DNA from: Acheta domesticus
Taxonomy: Eukaryota > Arthropoda > Insecta > Orthoptera > Gryllidae
DNA length: 64,000 nucleotides
Reading direction: 5' to 3'
Assembly: GCA_031308135.1 (NCBI GenBank)
Contig: JAHLJT010008756.1
Coordinates: 61,250,817 to 61,314,816, forward strand
Shown here: one piece after another, positions 10,914 to 26,199 of the stretch
Layout: each line of letters starts with the position of its first letter
Position numbering within the stretch: the first letter of the stretch is position 1
The notes under the pieces: model-generated
Seen by the model: only the letters and a program-made list of their open reading frames with translations
The model's database searches: none
Told to the model about the DNA's origin: nothing
Translations under genes and position numbers: made by a program

Positions 10914-13900
10914 CTCTTGGAGGATTTGATTCAGCCTGAGGTGAGGATACCCACATGCCTTTCACTTCATTCAACACAGCTTTAGTGTTCACTGTGAGGG
11001 ACTGATCGCTTTCTTTCTGTTCAAATGAGGGTCCACTGTAAAACATATCATCAGTTGATGGTACCTGAAAATGCAGGGAAATTATATGTGCAGAATACTA
11101 CTGTTCATATAAACTTTGAATCCCAATTATTTTAAGACATTTTTATAGACAAATTAACACTTTTCATATCGTCGAATACATAGAAGACACTGAAATAGAA
11201 GGTCAAAACACTGAAATAAAAAGAAAAATTTTGTGTATTCAACAATAAAATAAATGTGAAAAGTATTAATTTGTGAATAAAAATCTACTGTCTTAAAGTA
11301 AGAAGTTTCAGATTCAAAATCCAACAGACAGTATATAAAATTTGAGAAAACTGCAATTAATACATTCACACTCGCACAAAATACACAATCTAATGTCATA
11401 TCAGTTTTGAAATGATGAAAAAACCCTTCTATGTAACATAATGATTTGGCAAATCATCAACAATTTATCACTACCTGAATAACATTTAAAAAAATGTATT
11501 TAGAAGAAGGCATTCATATGCCAAGAGTGTTGTAACATATCTCTTTTTTCTGTTGCCACTGTTACACCACCTTTCCATTTCTCTTTTCGTCCGTCGTGCT
11601 GGTGTCCAGTCATAAACCAAAATTTTAAATTAAAAAATGTTTATAACTGGACATTCATATAATAATAGTGTTAATGCATTACAGACAGAAGTGAACAGTG
11701 ACCAGATAAAGGATTAAAACAAACAGCAAATGAAAATCACATTCCAATTATCTTCCAAAGTTTCAGAATTTTAAATTCCATGCGCATTGGAGGAAAATGA
11801 AGGATGTAAAAATATTCCAGAGAGGTACACTTGATGCATTGTTCCCCCACAAAATCTTAAATGTCGATAAATAAAATGATAAAATGTATTAACCGAATGT
11901 AAGAAATATTTGGCTTCCACTCTACATTCGTCACTGATAATGGTTTCATCAATCCAATATTTCTGCTGCAAAGCAAGATTTGATTTTTATTCAGTAAACA
12001 AAAATCATTTTGGTTCCCAAATTGGCAGAGAAAATCCTTGCCTCATTATACGGCAAATATCTCATTTAATAATACAAATATGAACATAACTCCTCAACAA
12101 AACTGTTCCTACTAAAAACTATTCATGTTTCACTATGAAATCAACTAATTCAAGAAGTAGCTACATTACATACACAAGCACTCAAACTTATCTGATATGT
12201 TTTATGCTTTCACACAATTTTTTAACATAAGCTCACTCTCAAACGGAGTAGGGAAGTTTAATATGATCAACAGATGTTATTTAAAATAAAAAAGTCCACT
12301 GAATCCTGACAAGTTTGACACAAACTTGGATTATATCAACACATCAATGACCACTGTAAATTGTAATTACTATGGATATAACTGTCCAAACAAGCTAGAC
12401 AAAGCTACCATCAATGTAAATGTGTATTTTTTTAAACAAATCTAATAACAGTCGCTTTCAAACACTATGTTGCAACCTTATGTGCAAAAGCTTGTGAATT
12501 TGTTGGCGCCTTATTTTTAGGGAACAAGGATGTTAGGGAGTTTCTGTTTCAACTAATTAGGTCACTGGTCATGTAAGTGTAACACATGTAACATCCCAGA
12601 AGGTCGCAGTCTTCCCCCATGCTAGAACATGGGATTCAGCACCAAACTACATGTCGGCATGTGAGGGTTTCTCTCTCCTCCCCCACTTCAGGTACCTCCC
12701 CTGTGGACAGCCAGGAAAAGCTCTACATTTCAGACTGGTCTCTCAACATGTGTGGTACATAGTACAGGGCAGGATACTGCATGTAACTATTTGTGGATAG
12801 AGGGATAGGGTGAGAAGGAAAGGGAACAAGGATGGAATAGGAAAAGTCAGTTGTGGTTTGCAGTTCATTTTTTAGGAAACTGGTCTGGCATTTGCATGGT
12901 ACTGAACAGAGAAACCACAGAAAATTACTAAGCAGACCAGCCAGCTGTTAGAATTTGCTTCCACAGTTATTGAATTGAAGACAGATGTAAACGTCAAAAA
13001 TCTTCCATCATCAGGACTTGAACCCTAAAACCTCCCAGAAACAATGCTGTAGAGATCAATGTTAACACTGATAATTACGGATTCATTATCATTATGTACC
13101 ACAGAACCACATTTTGCCTCTTAAGCTGCAATTTTAATTCGATGTTTCTAAAACTTCCCTTCAATAATATTTATCATTATTCCAACATTTCAATCACTTA
13201 TACAATTTACAGTCTCATGATTACAAATTTTCTCCAAATCTCAAATTTAAAAAATAAACAATGAGCTTACCACAGTCTCCTTACGTTCCAGTATTGTTCT
13301 AGGAACTTTCAAAAATCCTGAAGCAGGAATATCTTTCAAAAAGGAAGTTTGCGCAGAAGTTGCAACAGGAATCCTTTCCTTTTGTTCAAACTTCTGCTGA
13401 GGTTTCTGTTTCATCTTAGCATTCATTTCCTCTTCGGCTTCCATGTAAATTTCAAAATTATTATTTTGACACAGTTGCTTCATTTCAGATCTTTCAGAAA
13501 TACAAACTTCCTCCTGCTGAATAGTCAACTGTTGACAATGATGTTCTTCTGATATATATTTTTGGTCCCCATTGACATTAACAACTTTTTCATTGAAGGC
13601 ACCTCGTAATTCAGCATCTTGAGTTTCAAAACCCATATCCACATCTTTATTTTCATGTGATTCCTCTAAGAGAAACACAATATGTTTTATGTCATCAAGA
13701 AAAATTACAAAGCAAAACAGCATTCATTCACAAGTTCAAAACTTATCTTAAAGACAGTCAACTTCTATAATCACAATTTGAAAATACAATGTACACAAGC
13801 CAAACATTCAGGTCAAAAATGAGCAAAGTTTGAAAGTTATTACATTTGAAAAATATTTATTGCTGTTTTTAAGAGTACCCAGCTCAATACTAACTTTGCC

Positions 13901-16900
13901 TTTCTTTCTCTCGTTTCAGGTAGAGAATTGCTCTTAATTCTTCTAAAACTAAATTCAGTTCCTCCTGAATAAACCTATGACAGAAAAAAAATTCTTAAGA
14001 CATCAACAAGAAATGTATGTAGGGTATATTATTTTCGACACCCACCTTACTCTTTGGATACATTGCAATTTTTTTAGGATCAGGTAGTTCAAACATGGCA
14101 ATTGGAATATTCTTTTCATCTTCATAAACATGCCTCCTCATTTTCAGTACATTAGAAGCCACAATATCAGTTTTTGGTGTTTTTGGCACTGCAGCATTTC
14201 ATCTGCATGAACTGCAATTAAAAATTTAAATTAACAACAAAAAATGAGAGAACAATCAACAATATAAGGGAGAGGATTTTTATACCCTACAAAATCTCTA
14301 AATATGCTTTTAAAAATATACATTTATGAACTACAAATTCTTTAAAATGCACTTTAATATGCAATTAAAATTAAAAATATTTCATTTCCTGTATAACCTT
14401 TTCTTGATTCAAGAGATGACAAACAATGAAAGATTTATCCTGAAGGAGAAGCACAGTTGGAATGAAAAGATAAATATTATTATCTACCTTACTTTGCAGG
14501 AGAAATAATTGAAGTAAATATTCACAATATATTATGTCTTGTTGCATTTCTTCTGCCTGATTAAAAAAACATATCAAGAACCTACATCTCCAAAGTATTT
14601 TATCATCTACAGGAAAGGAGAAAATCAAATGCAATCTGTGATACGCTCTTTTTTACTCTCAGCACTCACAAATAAAAAGAATCTATGAACAGACGAAACA
14701 TTTCAGCTATTATTCCATTTTCTTCGAAAAAGCCAAAACTTAAACATTTGAAAGCTAAAAAATTTATAATTGCCAATTTTACATTAAACAGAGCGGTGTA
14801 AAATATCAGATCATTAAAGGTCACATACAATTTTTTGAAAAAGGAGCTGATATTTTACAACAGACTTTGTTTGAAGCAAAAATAACAATCTCAATTTTAT
14901 AGCCTTCAAATGTTCAAGTTTTTTGGCATTTTCGAAAAAACAAGAACAATAGTCAAAAATGGGACTAGTACCGTATTTTGTTCCATCCCTTATAATGAGA
15001 TCTCTGTTTTGAAGCCTATTTAGTTCCTTTAGGATATTGTGGAAAACAATACAGATGTTTATGAATCATGAAAAAACAGATCTACTGTAAGCATCTAACA
15101 GTGCCTAAAATGTCCTGAAAGGGCAGCTGATGCCTATTTTATGTTTGAGAGAGAGAGAGAGAGGGAAGGAGAGGGGAGAGGGAGAGAGAGGGGAGAGGGG
15201 AGAGGGAGAGAGGGGAGAGGGAGAGAGGGGGAGAGGGAGAGAGGGGAGAGGGAGAGAGAGGGGAGAGGGAGAGGGGGGAAGGGGAGAGGGGGAAGGGGAG
15301 AGGGAGAGGAAGAGAAAGAGAGAGAGGAAGAGAAAGAGAGAGAGGAAGAGAAAGAGAGGAAGAGAAAGAGAGGAAGAGAAAGAGAGGAAGAGAAAGAGAG
15401 GAAGAGAAAGAGAGGAAGAGAGAGAGGAAGAGAAAGAGAGAGTTCCAGAAGTGAGCATGAGCTATGTGACTCCATTTATTTGCTCCTGTGTATCTGTCGG
15501 TGGAAAGTTCATTTTCAGCTTTCAAAATGATTTTAAGAGAAAAGTCACAGCCTTACTGTAGAACATTTGGAGAAAACATTGATTATATACTACACTGCTA
15601 ATTATGAAACTGAACAAAATATGTTTGTAGTTTTTCTCACAAATGTAAAAATATGTGACCTTCTGCGTAATAAATATTACCTAATTTAAGTCTTTTGTCA
15701 TCAATTTTAGATGCCAGAAATATAACTTTTTCATGTTTAATGTGTTTTTCTTTGCCTGGTTTAGTCATTTTGTAACCTATTTTAAATGCCTAAAATGTTA
15801 CAGAAATATATAAAATATATCATTGTTATAAAAAATATGTTACAAAAATATATTGGGTTAAAAAAGATCCAAACAACACAGTAGGGTAAAATAAAAACTA
15901 TTTAAACAAAAAGACTTAATACCATGAAAAGAAGGAGTCCTAGGTGTTGCAGGCACACCACTCATTCCAATGGCAGAAGTAGAACTTTTCTTTTTGAATT
16001 TTCCTTCATTCCAACGTCCTGGCTTCAAGGTGTTTTCTTTATTTTCTGTCTTCTGTTGAGAGAGTGAAACAGATGTCTTCACTACTGGATGAGCTACAGC
16101 ATCAGTAAAAGGAGCATTTTCATCCTGTATCAAAAAAGAACAATACAAATATTTGTAACCAATTCCCTAATTTAACATTTAATTTTCATTCAAAAAGAAA
16201 GAAATAGAAATTTTGTTACATTATACACCACAACTTTAGATGCTTGCACATTGCCATTTCTTCTATCTGCCAAAGCAACATTTGCATGTGGCCGTAACAC
16301 ACCAGGAGTAGCACGTCTGATACTATTGCCAACTCGCATTGAATCCACCATATTTTTCTTCCGGCCATGAGCTCTTAATGTGGACAATGCAGTTCTTTCC
16401 TCAATTTCTAGTTGTTGATTCATTATTGGATTCTGACCGAGAATACTACGTGCAACTCTGACCTGAAAGTTCCTAAAGAAGAAAGTTCCCTTTATAAGTC
16501 AATAGTTCAACTATGCTTGCATGGTAAGCACAGAACATGCATTACATTTTGATAATGGTTTCTTTTCTCCTAAACTGAAGATCTTCTCAGAATCATAAGA
16601 ATCTGTGGAGAAATGAAACAAAACAACATTCAACTTATAGAATTGATCATTTTTTAACCCTTTCCAGTCCAATGGGGCCATATGGACCCATTACTAATTT
16701 TTTGTATTTACTCGGCATCCACAATTGCTCACTATTTCAATATGGCACCATGACGACGTGTGTGTATAGAGTCAGTAAATGGCAACTTAGACTTGATTGT
16801 TGGAACACGTGACATTCTACAGCATTGTAAAGAACTGAGTGCCTACCGCCATTGCATCCGAGATTGCTGTGCTTCGTGTGAAAATAATAATAATTTCGAG

Positions 16901-19900
16901 GGAAAATATTGTTTATTGCAGTATTACAAAAATATATTATAAATATACATGAAATAAGGATAATAATATAAATTGGGCAGTTATGTAATGCTGAAATGTA
17001 CTATGTGGTGACGTTATTACTTTTGGAATCCATATGGACCCGGTGGGAAGTAAGAGTAATTTCTTTACAAAATGAAGTTATGTGCGGGAAATCACAACTT
17101 GAAAATTTCTTATATTACATATGTACATCAAATATCTATAGTTATATTATGTTTATACATAAACATATATACATAGATATGAACACATATACACATATCT
17201 GTACTTACATATATACATACACATGTACACAGATATACATGTATGTTATATATACATTTACACATATATATATGTTTATATATACATATACACATGTGTT
17301 ATATATATACGTACAAACATATGCGTTTATATATACATATACCCATATATAGGATGAGTCACATAACTTTAGCACCTCCTATAACTTTTGAATGGTTGAA
17401 GATATTGCAATGCAGTTTTCATGGAAGTGAATGAGGAAATGGGGCTAATTGATATGTGTATTGATATCTCTTTTATCACTTGTATTTTATGAGATATTTG
17501 AGGAAACTTTGTTTTTTTCAAATGGGACTATACATATTTTTTCAGTCTATCATGACAAGCGTAAAAAGACGAATCCAAAGATATAAATATTGTCATATGT
17601 TAGATAAACATTTTTTGAGTAATTGTGATTTTTTTGCGACTAGTGTTTAACGGATATTTTCATTGTAACTGTCAGCCCCACAAGGTCACGCAGCGCTCCC
17701 CCAGCAAACGCGGGGTTGGGGAAGGGAAGGGATTTTAGTACTTGAGGATACGAAAAATACTCACAAAACTGTTGAATTTTTTTCATGAACTCTCCTTTCC
17801 ATCCTGACCCATTTTCAGATATTTTGTTTTTTTAGGGATTGAAAATACGGATGTCTCAAGTAGTAGTGTCTTAAGTTTAGTTTCTATCCCTAAGTTATTA
17901 TTATATTCTTATTAACATTGAAATTGTTTGCTCAAAGTATGCAATATTTTTTTACAGTCTTAATTATTTATTCTTATTGTGCTTTGTTTCAAGATCCCAT
18001 TAATACGTATCTCATGAAACCCCATTAAATGAAGTTGAAGTTATAAATAATTTTATTACAATACAAACTTATGACAAATCCTTATTTCCCATCCTTTAAT
18101 TCCTGCAATCAAAGAAAGACGAAAATCTGAAAATGCGGAAGGATGGAAAGCACAGTTCAGGAAAAAACTGCAATGGTTTTGTGAATATTTGGAATACTAT
18201 GTTTCGTATCTTCAAATAAGATCCCTCCTCTTCCCTTCCCTTCGCCGGGCGCGCGTGTGCTGGTGGAGCACTGCGTGACCTTGTGTAGGGGACTATTCAA
18301 AATGTCCATTAAACCCCAGTCACAAAAATCAAAATTAATCAAAAAAATGCTTATCTAACATAACAATACATACATCATTGGATTCATCTTTTTACGCTCG
18401 TCATGGTGGACTGAAAAAAATATGTATAGTTCCATTTGAAAAAACAAAGTTACCTAAAAAATCTCGTAAAATACAAGTGATAAAATAGAAATTAATGCAC
18501 GTGTCAATTAGCCCCTTTCCCTCATGCACTTCCGTGAAAACCGAATTGCAACAACTTTAACCGTTCAAAAGTTACAGGAGGTGCTAAAGTTACGTGACTC
18601 ACCCTGTATATGTTCATATATACATACATGTAATATACATGATCATATATACATAAACACATATATATGTATATATGTGAGTAATTCCATGTATATTACA
18701 TGAGTATATATAAACATGTTCTACCCCATCTTCCCACTGGGTCCATATGGACCCACTAAAAAATTTCAACTATTTGACAAAAATAACTAAAGAAACCCAT
18801 TTGTGTGTGTTATTGAGGGTATTTAGAAGCGATAAATGTGGGAATTACTTTTTTTTGTTAATTACTCACAATTTGGGCTGGAAAGGGTTAAGTTCCCCAA
18901 TGGGTGGCAGGTCTTATTTTAATGATTAACTTGCTTTCCAAGCTTTAAAACAAGCCCTCAACCACTCTGTTGATGGTGACTTTAGAATTGGAAATAAAAG
19001 GTAAGTGCTTTTAATTAAAGTTAAGCTTTTTATATTTTAAGATACCTTGGAAGAACTTGCAAGTACCTGAAAAGCCTTGAATTATTTCCACCCCATTTTC
19101 AATATTTACCAGTTTTAAAACACAAACACACATATACATAGAATTTAGAAAAGTATCCCCAGTTGATACCACTGAATGAAAGTGAAGGAATTTTAAAAGT
19201 GTTCTCAGCAAATGAAGTATTTAGCTTAATGATTAGCATCTACTGCATTTCAAAATTCAATTTTACTTTAATCAGACAACATATTGCTCAAATTCCTAAC
19301 ATTCAACTGTAAATTTTACTTTTAACAACACTCCCAAATACTTACGTATGTGCTGCAACCAATTCATCTTTGGGTTGTGCATTTCTCTTTAGTCCTTCTA
19401 TATAAATTTGATCAGCACGTTTCATATCATTTGCTTTTTCAAATTCTTCTGCCCAACACTGATAAAAGATTGCACATTGTGCTCCAATTCCTTTTGCATG
19501 AATTTGTTTGTACATGCCTAAAGGATCATCAGCAAAACTCATCTGAAAAATGAGTAATTCTGCATAATTTTCCAGTTTAAATTTAATACAATTCTCATTC
19601 CATGTTCTTAATACAGTTAAAAGATTCTGGACCCTCAATAATATACAATGCTAGTGAAGTGAAGTTGGCATCTAATTTTCATGGACCTAGAAGCAACACC
19701 TCTAATGCAAAAGAATATCCACACTTTTGGCATTCACCAAATAACAAGCTATTGCTTGCGCAGTCCCGAGTACCAGATGTGCTCAGGGAAATGTTCAGCA
19801 GCCCCAACCCCAGCAAATGGCAAGCTACCCATCCCCAAAACTCAAGATTTAGCAAGAGGTTACTCACTATTCACCAATCAGACTGGCCTCACTTTCCTGG

Positions 19901-20852
19901 AACAAATTTCCCAGACTTTTCCTGGTTTCCAGAGCTCTTTATTATGATTTATAGTTTTCACATTGGAAAAAAAATTAAAGAAAGCCTGACACTAGTTTGT
20001 AAACTCCAATTTCATTGTAATAAAGAATGAATTAAATTCAATTAATAAAAATCAAGTCACTTTTTTGCTTAATTTCAATTATAAAGTAATAATTCGTTAC
20101 ATAGGTCTCAATTTTTCCTGCTTTCTAACAAATTCCCCAACTTTGGCCAGTTTTCCAGAAAGTGGCCCCACTGCAAACATCAAATGAGTGGAGCCATTGT
20201 GAAACACTCCAGCAATGCAAATTTTAAGCAAAACAACACAACACAACTTCTTCCATTCATCTAAATCAGAAATCTTTATTTGAAACATCATTTTACAGAA
20301 CACCATATCATTTCACCAAATTGCACTGGTTTCCTTGGAACCAAAGACGGAGTTAAATTTGCCACTGCTTATATAAAACAGACATCCATCCACCAAATTG
20401 AATATCACATGCAATTCACAAGAAATTAATACATACATATCTTGTCCATAAGTCAATATATCTCACATCTTGAGAATACTGTTCATCGTCCTTAAATTGC
20501 AATAAACAATTTTCCAGCAGTGTTTTCAGATTTCCTTCTCGACCATGTTTGGGAAAGTTTTGTTCAACCCATAATACATAGTCATACCACGGCTGGAGAG
20601 GATCATCTCCCACGTACGATCGTACTAAAATCTCGAACTCCCTAACATGGAAAATAAATTAATAAATTTGAAATACTTAATGCCTAATCATAATAACTAC
20701 CTACTTAACGTATGAACTTACTCGCGCTCTTTCATTAACAGATGATGAATCTCGGCATCTGTTTGAGCTTGAAGGGCCGTATTTAATGTTGAAATATTTC
20801 GCCCACGTCGCAATGGCTGGATATTTTCTTTAGATTCATCAAGTAATTCCAT
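10914..20852 (-). CDS. BUB1B: BubR1/Mad3-type mitotic checkpoint protein, 10 exons, 3' part not seen
   Basis: Component of the mitotic checkpoint complex that inhibits APC/C-Cdc20. Exons on the minus strand: 20722-20852, 20437-20641, 19346-19542, 16220-16472, 15923-16124, 15681-15776, 14046-14188, 13895-13974, 13271-13665, 10914-11064. All use GT..AG borders, and phases agree except at exon 8. The ATG at 20852-20850 gives a KEN box at residues 8-10, followed by [13 protein letters not shown]. Exons 2-3 hold the Mad3/BUB1 TPR domain ([29 protein letters not shown]). Exon 5 has a second KEN (291-293). Exons 7-8 contain the Bub3-binding GLEBS motif ([10 protein letters not shown], then VYSGGTEFS...EELRA). 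Exon 10 has the conserved [13 protein letters not shown]. About 617 residues are visible. KEN boxes and GLEBS favour BubR1 over Bub1. Any kinase-like domain would lie beyond exon 10. Exon 8 carries a one-base frame error. Confidence 0.92.
12560..13050 (-). mobile_element. tRNA-derived SINE in a BubR1 intron
   Basis: On the minus strand a Pol III B-box-like GGTTCAAGTCC (13024-13014) is followed about 120 bp later by TTTTCTGTGGTTTCTCTG and ACCATGCAAATGCCAGA, then by a pyrimidine-rich part. The second copy at 47555 has the same order of elements (GGTTCGAGTCT, then TTTTCCGTGGTTTCTCCG, then ACCAAGCGAATGCCGGA). This shared layout is the main evidence for a SINE family. The A box is not clear and the ends are approximate. 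Confidence 0.6.
13895..13974 (-). CDS. BUB1B: BubR1 exon 8, GLEBS motif, with +1 frame error
   Basis: Entered in phase 0 from exon 7, the exon reads [10 protein letters not shown], the canonical start of a GLEBS motif. The expected continuation [16 protein letters not shown] is one base out of frame. The exon is 80 bp; exon 9 requires 79 (mod 3) to be entered in its good frame ([12 protein letters not shown]). The discrepancy lies at the TTTT run (plus-strand AAAA, 13945-13948). Removing one base restores both the motif and the phase. No simple alternative splice junction rescues it. Confidence 0.85.
15148..15441. repeat. Purine-rich GA/GAGGGA/GAAGAGAAA tract in BubR1 intron 6
   Basis: About 290 bp of almost pure A/G on the plus strand. 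It begins as GA dinucleotides, passes through GAGAGGG-type units and ends in GAAGAGAAAGAGAG units. In the BubR1 transcript it is a long C/U tract. Open frames through it (Arg/Glu or Leu/Ser-rich) are artefacts of composition. Confidence 0.95.
17141..17349. repeat. TA/CA microsatellite inside P2 copy A
   Basis: Alternating TATA and CACATA units (ATATACATATACACA type). Similar sequence resumes at 18607-18712, beyond the foldback element, which therefore landed inside this low-complexity stretch. Confidence 0.85.
17350..18606. mobile_element. Foldback element with ~490-bp inverted arms
   Basis: The left arm (17350 to about 17845) begins TAGGATGAGTCAC. The right arm (about 18105 to 18606) is its diverged inverse, starting from that end CAGGGTGAGTCAC. 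Shared landmarks along the arms include AACTTTAGCACCTCCT, TTATCACTTGTATTTTA, ACTATACATATTTTTTCAGT, CACAAGGTCACGCAGCGCTC and CATTTTCAGAT. TA flanks both ends, compatible with a TA-duplicating (Tc1/mariner-like) MITE. The ~260-bp loop has no coding capacity. The arms differ at scattered positions, so the insertion is not very young. Confidence 0.8.
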
Positions 20853-23600
<2,748 letters not shown>

Positions 23601-24600
23601 TAATATAGAGAATCTTGTAGCAATTCAAGAAAAGGACACTTGCAGCACATTGTCAGTCAGGCTCACCATCTTGGGTGAAAAAGAACACAACTTCCCATTG
23701 TCCACATTAAATTCATGTGTATTTTTGAATATTGTTATCATCAGAACATTAGCACCCTAATACATGAGTTGGTCAGGGAATGACTAGAAATATTTTGATT
23801 TATTTGCTTATGAAGAGCACAAGTTGAGGCAAGCTGCCATACTTCTAGTTATTTCAAGACTTATTATATGAGAAAATTGTGTGTTAGTGATCTTGGACTG
23901 AATGTTGTAGTGGAATATAATTTATTGACCATGAGACGTGTGCATACGTGTCTTCTAAATATGCTACAGCATATTTGTAGATTACTTGAAGATCTTGACA
24001 GAGCTCTTTGTGCATTAAAACCACTGTGTTCTGTAAAGTGTATTTATCTAATGGTTGAAACCTTCATTATATCTCCTTTTCCTGACATCCAGTTGGCTCT
24101 GATTGCCAAGAGGTTACAGTGGAGCTTTGTAAAACAAGTGTTTCTGCCTTGTGGAACAGTAAAAATACAAGTTTAAGATGAATTTAATTCTCAGCTTCAT
24201 GTTGCTCTTTGTGCTATTAATCTCCTGAAGCATTTCCAAATATTTGGAGCTCTGTGGTTCATTTAAAAGTTGTTCAAGGAAACAATGTCATAGACTTCTC
24301 AACATTTATGCAGAGTACATTATGTGTCATGGGTTTAAATAATGTAATAAGCCAGCAATGTGAAACACTGTTGGGGTCAAACTTAATGAAGAATGATTAC
24401 AAAGTATCTAGCAATACTGCCTCGCCTAGTGATCTATTCTGCCATTCATGTCCAGTTCTTGTAACACTTGAAGCAACAGATTTACTGTCAATTGTCAATG
24501 CAGTGGGACTTTGCTGAAAAAAATCTTATAAATAGAATTTATTGAAGTAGATATATTCAGCTTGTAGAAGAGAATAAAGATATTTGTTACTAAATATATA
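23601..24600 (+). other. Probable TOM20 3' untranslated region
   Basis: Follows the TOM20 stop without an interruption I can recognise and ends near a consensus polyadenylation signal. Open frames at 23868 and 24254 match nothing I know and are probably chance. Confidence 0.5.
24573..24578 (+). promoter_or_regulatory. Polyadenylation signal AATAAA
   Basis: Canonical hexamer in AGAATAAAGATATTTG, about 970 bp after the TOM20 stop. A plausible end of that transcript; alternative weaker signals exist upstream. Confidence 0.45.
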
Positions 24601-26199
24601 GTGCTTTTTGCTGCAATAGATGTATTTTTACTGTTATGTTTGAAAAATAGCAAGGAAAGTATGAGGAAATATTTTTCTGTGTTTTTAATATATAACTTTA
24701 TAATGGTATCATTAGCAGACTCAAAATCATATTTAATACTAAATGATAAAAATTTCAGCAATGTGTTGTTGAATTTTTAAAACAATGGATGCAAGTGAAA
24801 AAAACTACTTGAATTATATCCTCTTCTATATTAAGTAATTTTCCAAGCTGACAAATTATTTCTTTAATCCAGTCATTTGCATCCTATAAATAACTATTTT
24901 CATGGTGCCAATGCTTTTGAATCCATAACTTACAATGTCAAAATATAAATTTCTTTCGGAAATCAAAATCCATGAATAATTCTTACAAACATAAAATACA
25001 ATTTTAAAATTAAAATTGGCAATGGCTAAAGTGCACACTGACAATGAAACTTTTTAGATTGTGTAATCAGCTGAAAATTAAAGATTCCTGGAAAATGTCA
25101 GAATTGTTGAATAGTGTATTAAAACAGTGATGAGAAAAATTTCAGTTGTCAAATGAAGCTCGAACTGCATATTTAGGTGATTAAGTTTTCAAAAAAGTAT
25201 GTTTTTGCTTAGACTTGAATGACTTTTAAAATTAATCTGAGGTGCCAACTTCATATAAAAAAATTGGGGAATAGGGGGGTTTGTAGTGGCCTCTATTGTA
25301 GAAGCTGCCCATGAATTACATAATGAAAATTGGAGTATTTTGAATAACCTCCTCACCCCTCTGTAACGCACGCTTGAACCCCCCTCCCTAAATTAAGAAA
25401 CGCTAGCGACAACGCTCCCCCACGCAAAAATAGTGAAAATACATTATAGCACAGTAAAATTTGTGTTGTGTATTAAAATTAATGATAATTAACGTTGGAA
25501 TTGGTTGGTGATGCTAACTGCAAGTAACAGATTGAGGGCAAGTTGTGAGTAAAGGTTGGACGCGTGGGCGAGAAAATGTTTGATTACACGCCGCCGGCGT
25601 GGATGACGTATGAGCGAGAGTTTACTGCGCCAATTTAAGTGGATTATAGAATATACCTCATATCACTTTAACATTTTTTTCATAATCTTACAGATTCAAT
25701 AAACAATAAATGAAAAAAATATTTCCATTTATTATAACAATTATTATTATTTATTAAACAAGCTAATAACTTCAATTTGCTTTGGTTTTAAAACAAATTA
25801 ATTCGTTAATATTTTCTTACAAGACAAAAAGGAATTATTTCAGCAAATGTTGAAAAATGTAAAAAAAAAATAATATGTAACGGTACATGAAACTAATACC
25901 TCCTACCTCTCTGCAACGCGACGTACTCTCCCTTAAACCCCTTCCCCCTCTTTAGCGTTATGTAATTTGTGGACGACCCCTTAATTCTGGTCCGTTTCAA
26001 AAGTAGAGTCCTTGCTAACGTCTTCGCAATATTTTTGTGCCATTTTCTCTTCCAATTGACGTTTTTTGCCTTTTAACTAAAAATGTATCCACTTCAGAAT
26101 TTACAACATTCGGCTTTAAAACTCGCTACTACAAGCACCCGAAACTTCTGATTTTTACTTTCCCGTATACGAATGTATACACGGAGTGATACATTCGTA
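24601..26199. other. Intergenic, with half of a GGGGTC..CATAAATTACG-type MITE
   Basis: Mostly AT-rich with no gene. Positions 25900-25981, ending CTTTAGCGTTATGTAATTTGTGGACGACCCC, are the inverse of a MITE end also seen at 50309 (GGGGTCATCCATAAATAACG). The other half is not evident here. Confidence 0.45.

Larger units (their letters stand above)
16655..18891. mobile_element. Non-autonomous piggyBac-type element (family P2), copy A
   Basis: Flanked by TTAA on both sides (16655-16658 and 18888-18891). The ends are CCCTTTCCAGTCCAA and the inverse TTGGGCTGGAAAGGG, about 15 bp of inverted repeat. TTAA plus CCC ends mark a piggyBac-type element; no transposase remains. The interior holds versions of the palindrome GGGTCCATATGGACCC (near 16676, 17028 and 18738), TA/CA microsatellites and a nested foldback element (17350-18606). 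A second copy at 50894-58201 matches it at both ends. It lies in the BubR1 intron between exons 3 and 4. Confidence 0.82.

Noticed and set aside
13014..13024. Possible tRNA gene (B box GGTTCAAGTCC)
   Set aside because: No cloverleaf, no A box at the right spacing; better explained as a SINE.
15105..15561. Several overlapping open frames of 113-143 codons on both strands (Arg/Glu-rich and Leu/Ser-rich)
   Set aside because: They are produced by the GA-rich simple-sequence tract; every frame on both strands is open there and no domain is visible.
16996..17434. Tyr/Thr/Ile-rich open frames
   Set aside because: They translate the TA/CA microsatellite of the P2 element.
19602..20030. 142-codon plus-strand open frame overlapping BubR1 introns
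   Set aside because: No recognisable motif, no splice context, opposite to a well-supported gene; probably chance or repeat-derived.
23868..24517. Two plus-strand frames after TOM20 (102 and 87 codons)
   Set aside because: They lie in the probable 3' UTR before the AATAAA signal and match nothing recognised.
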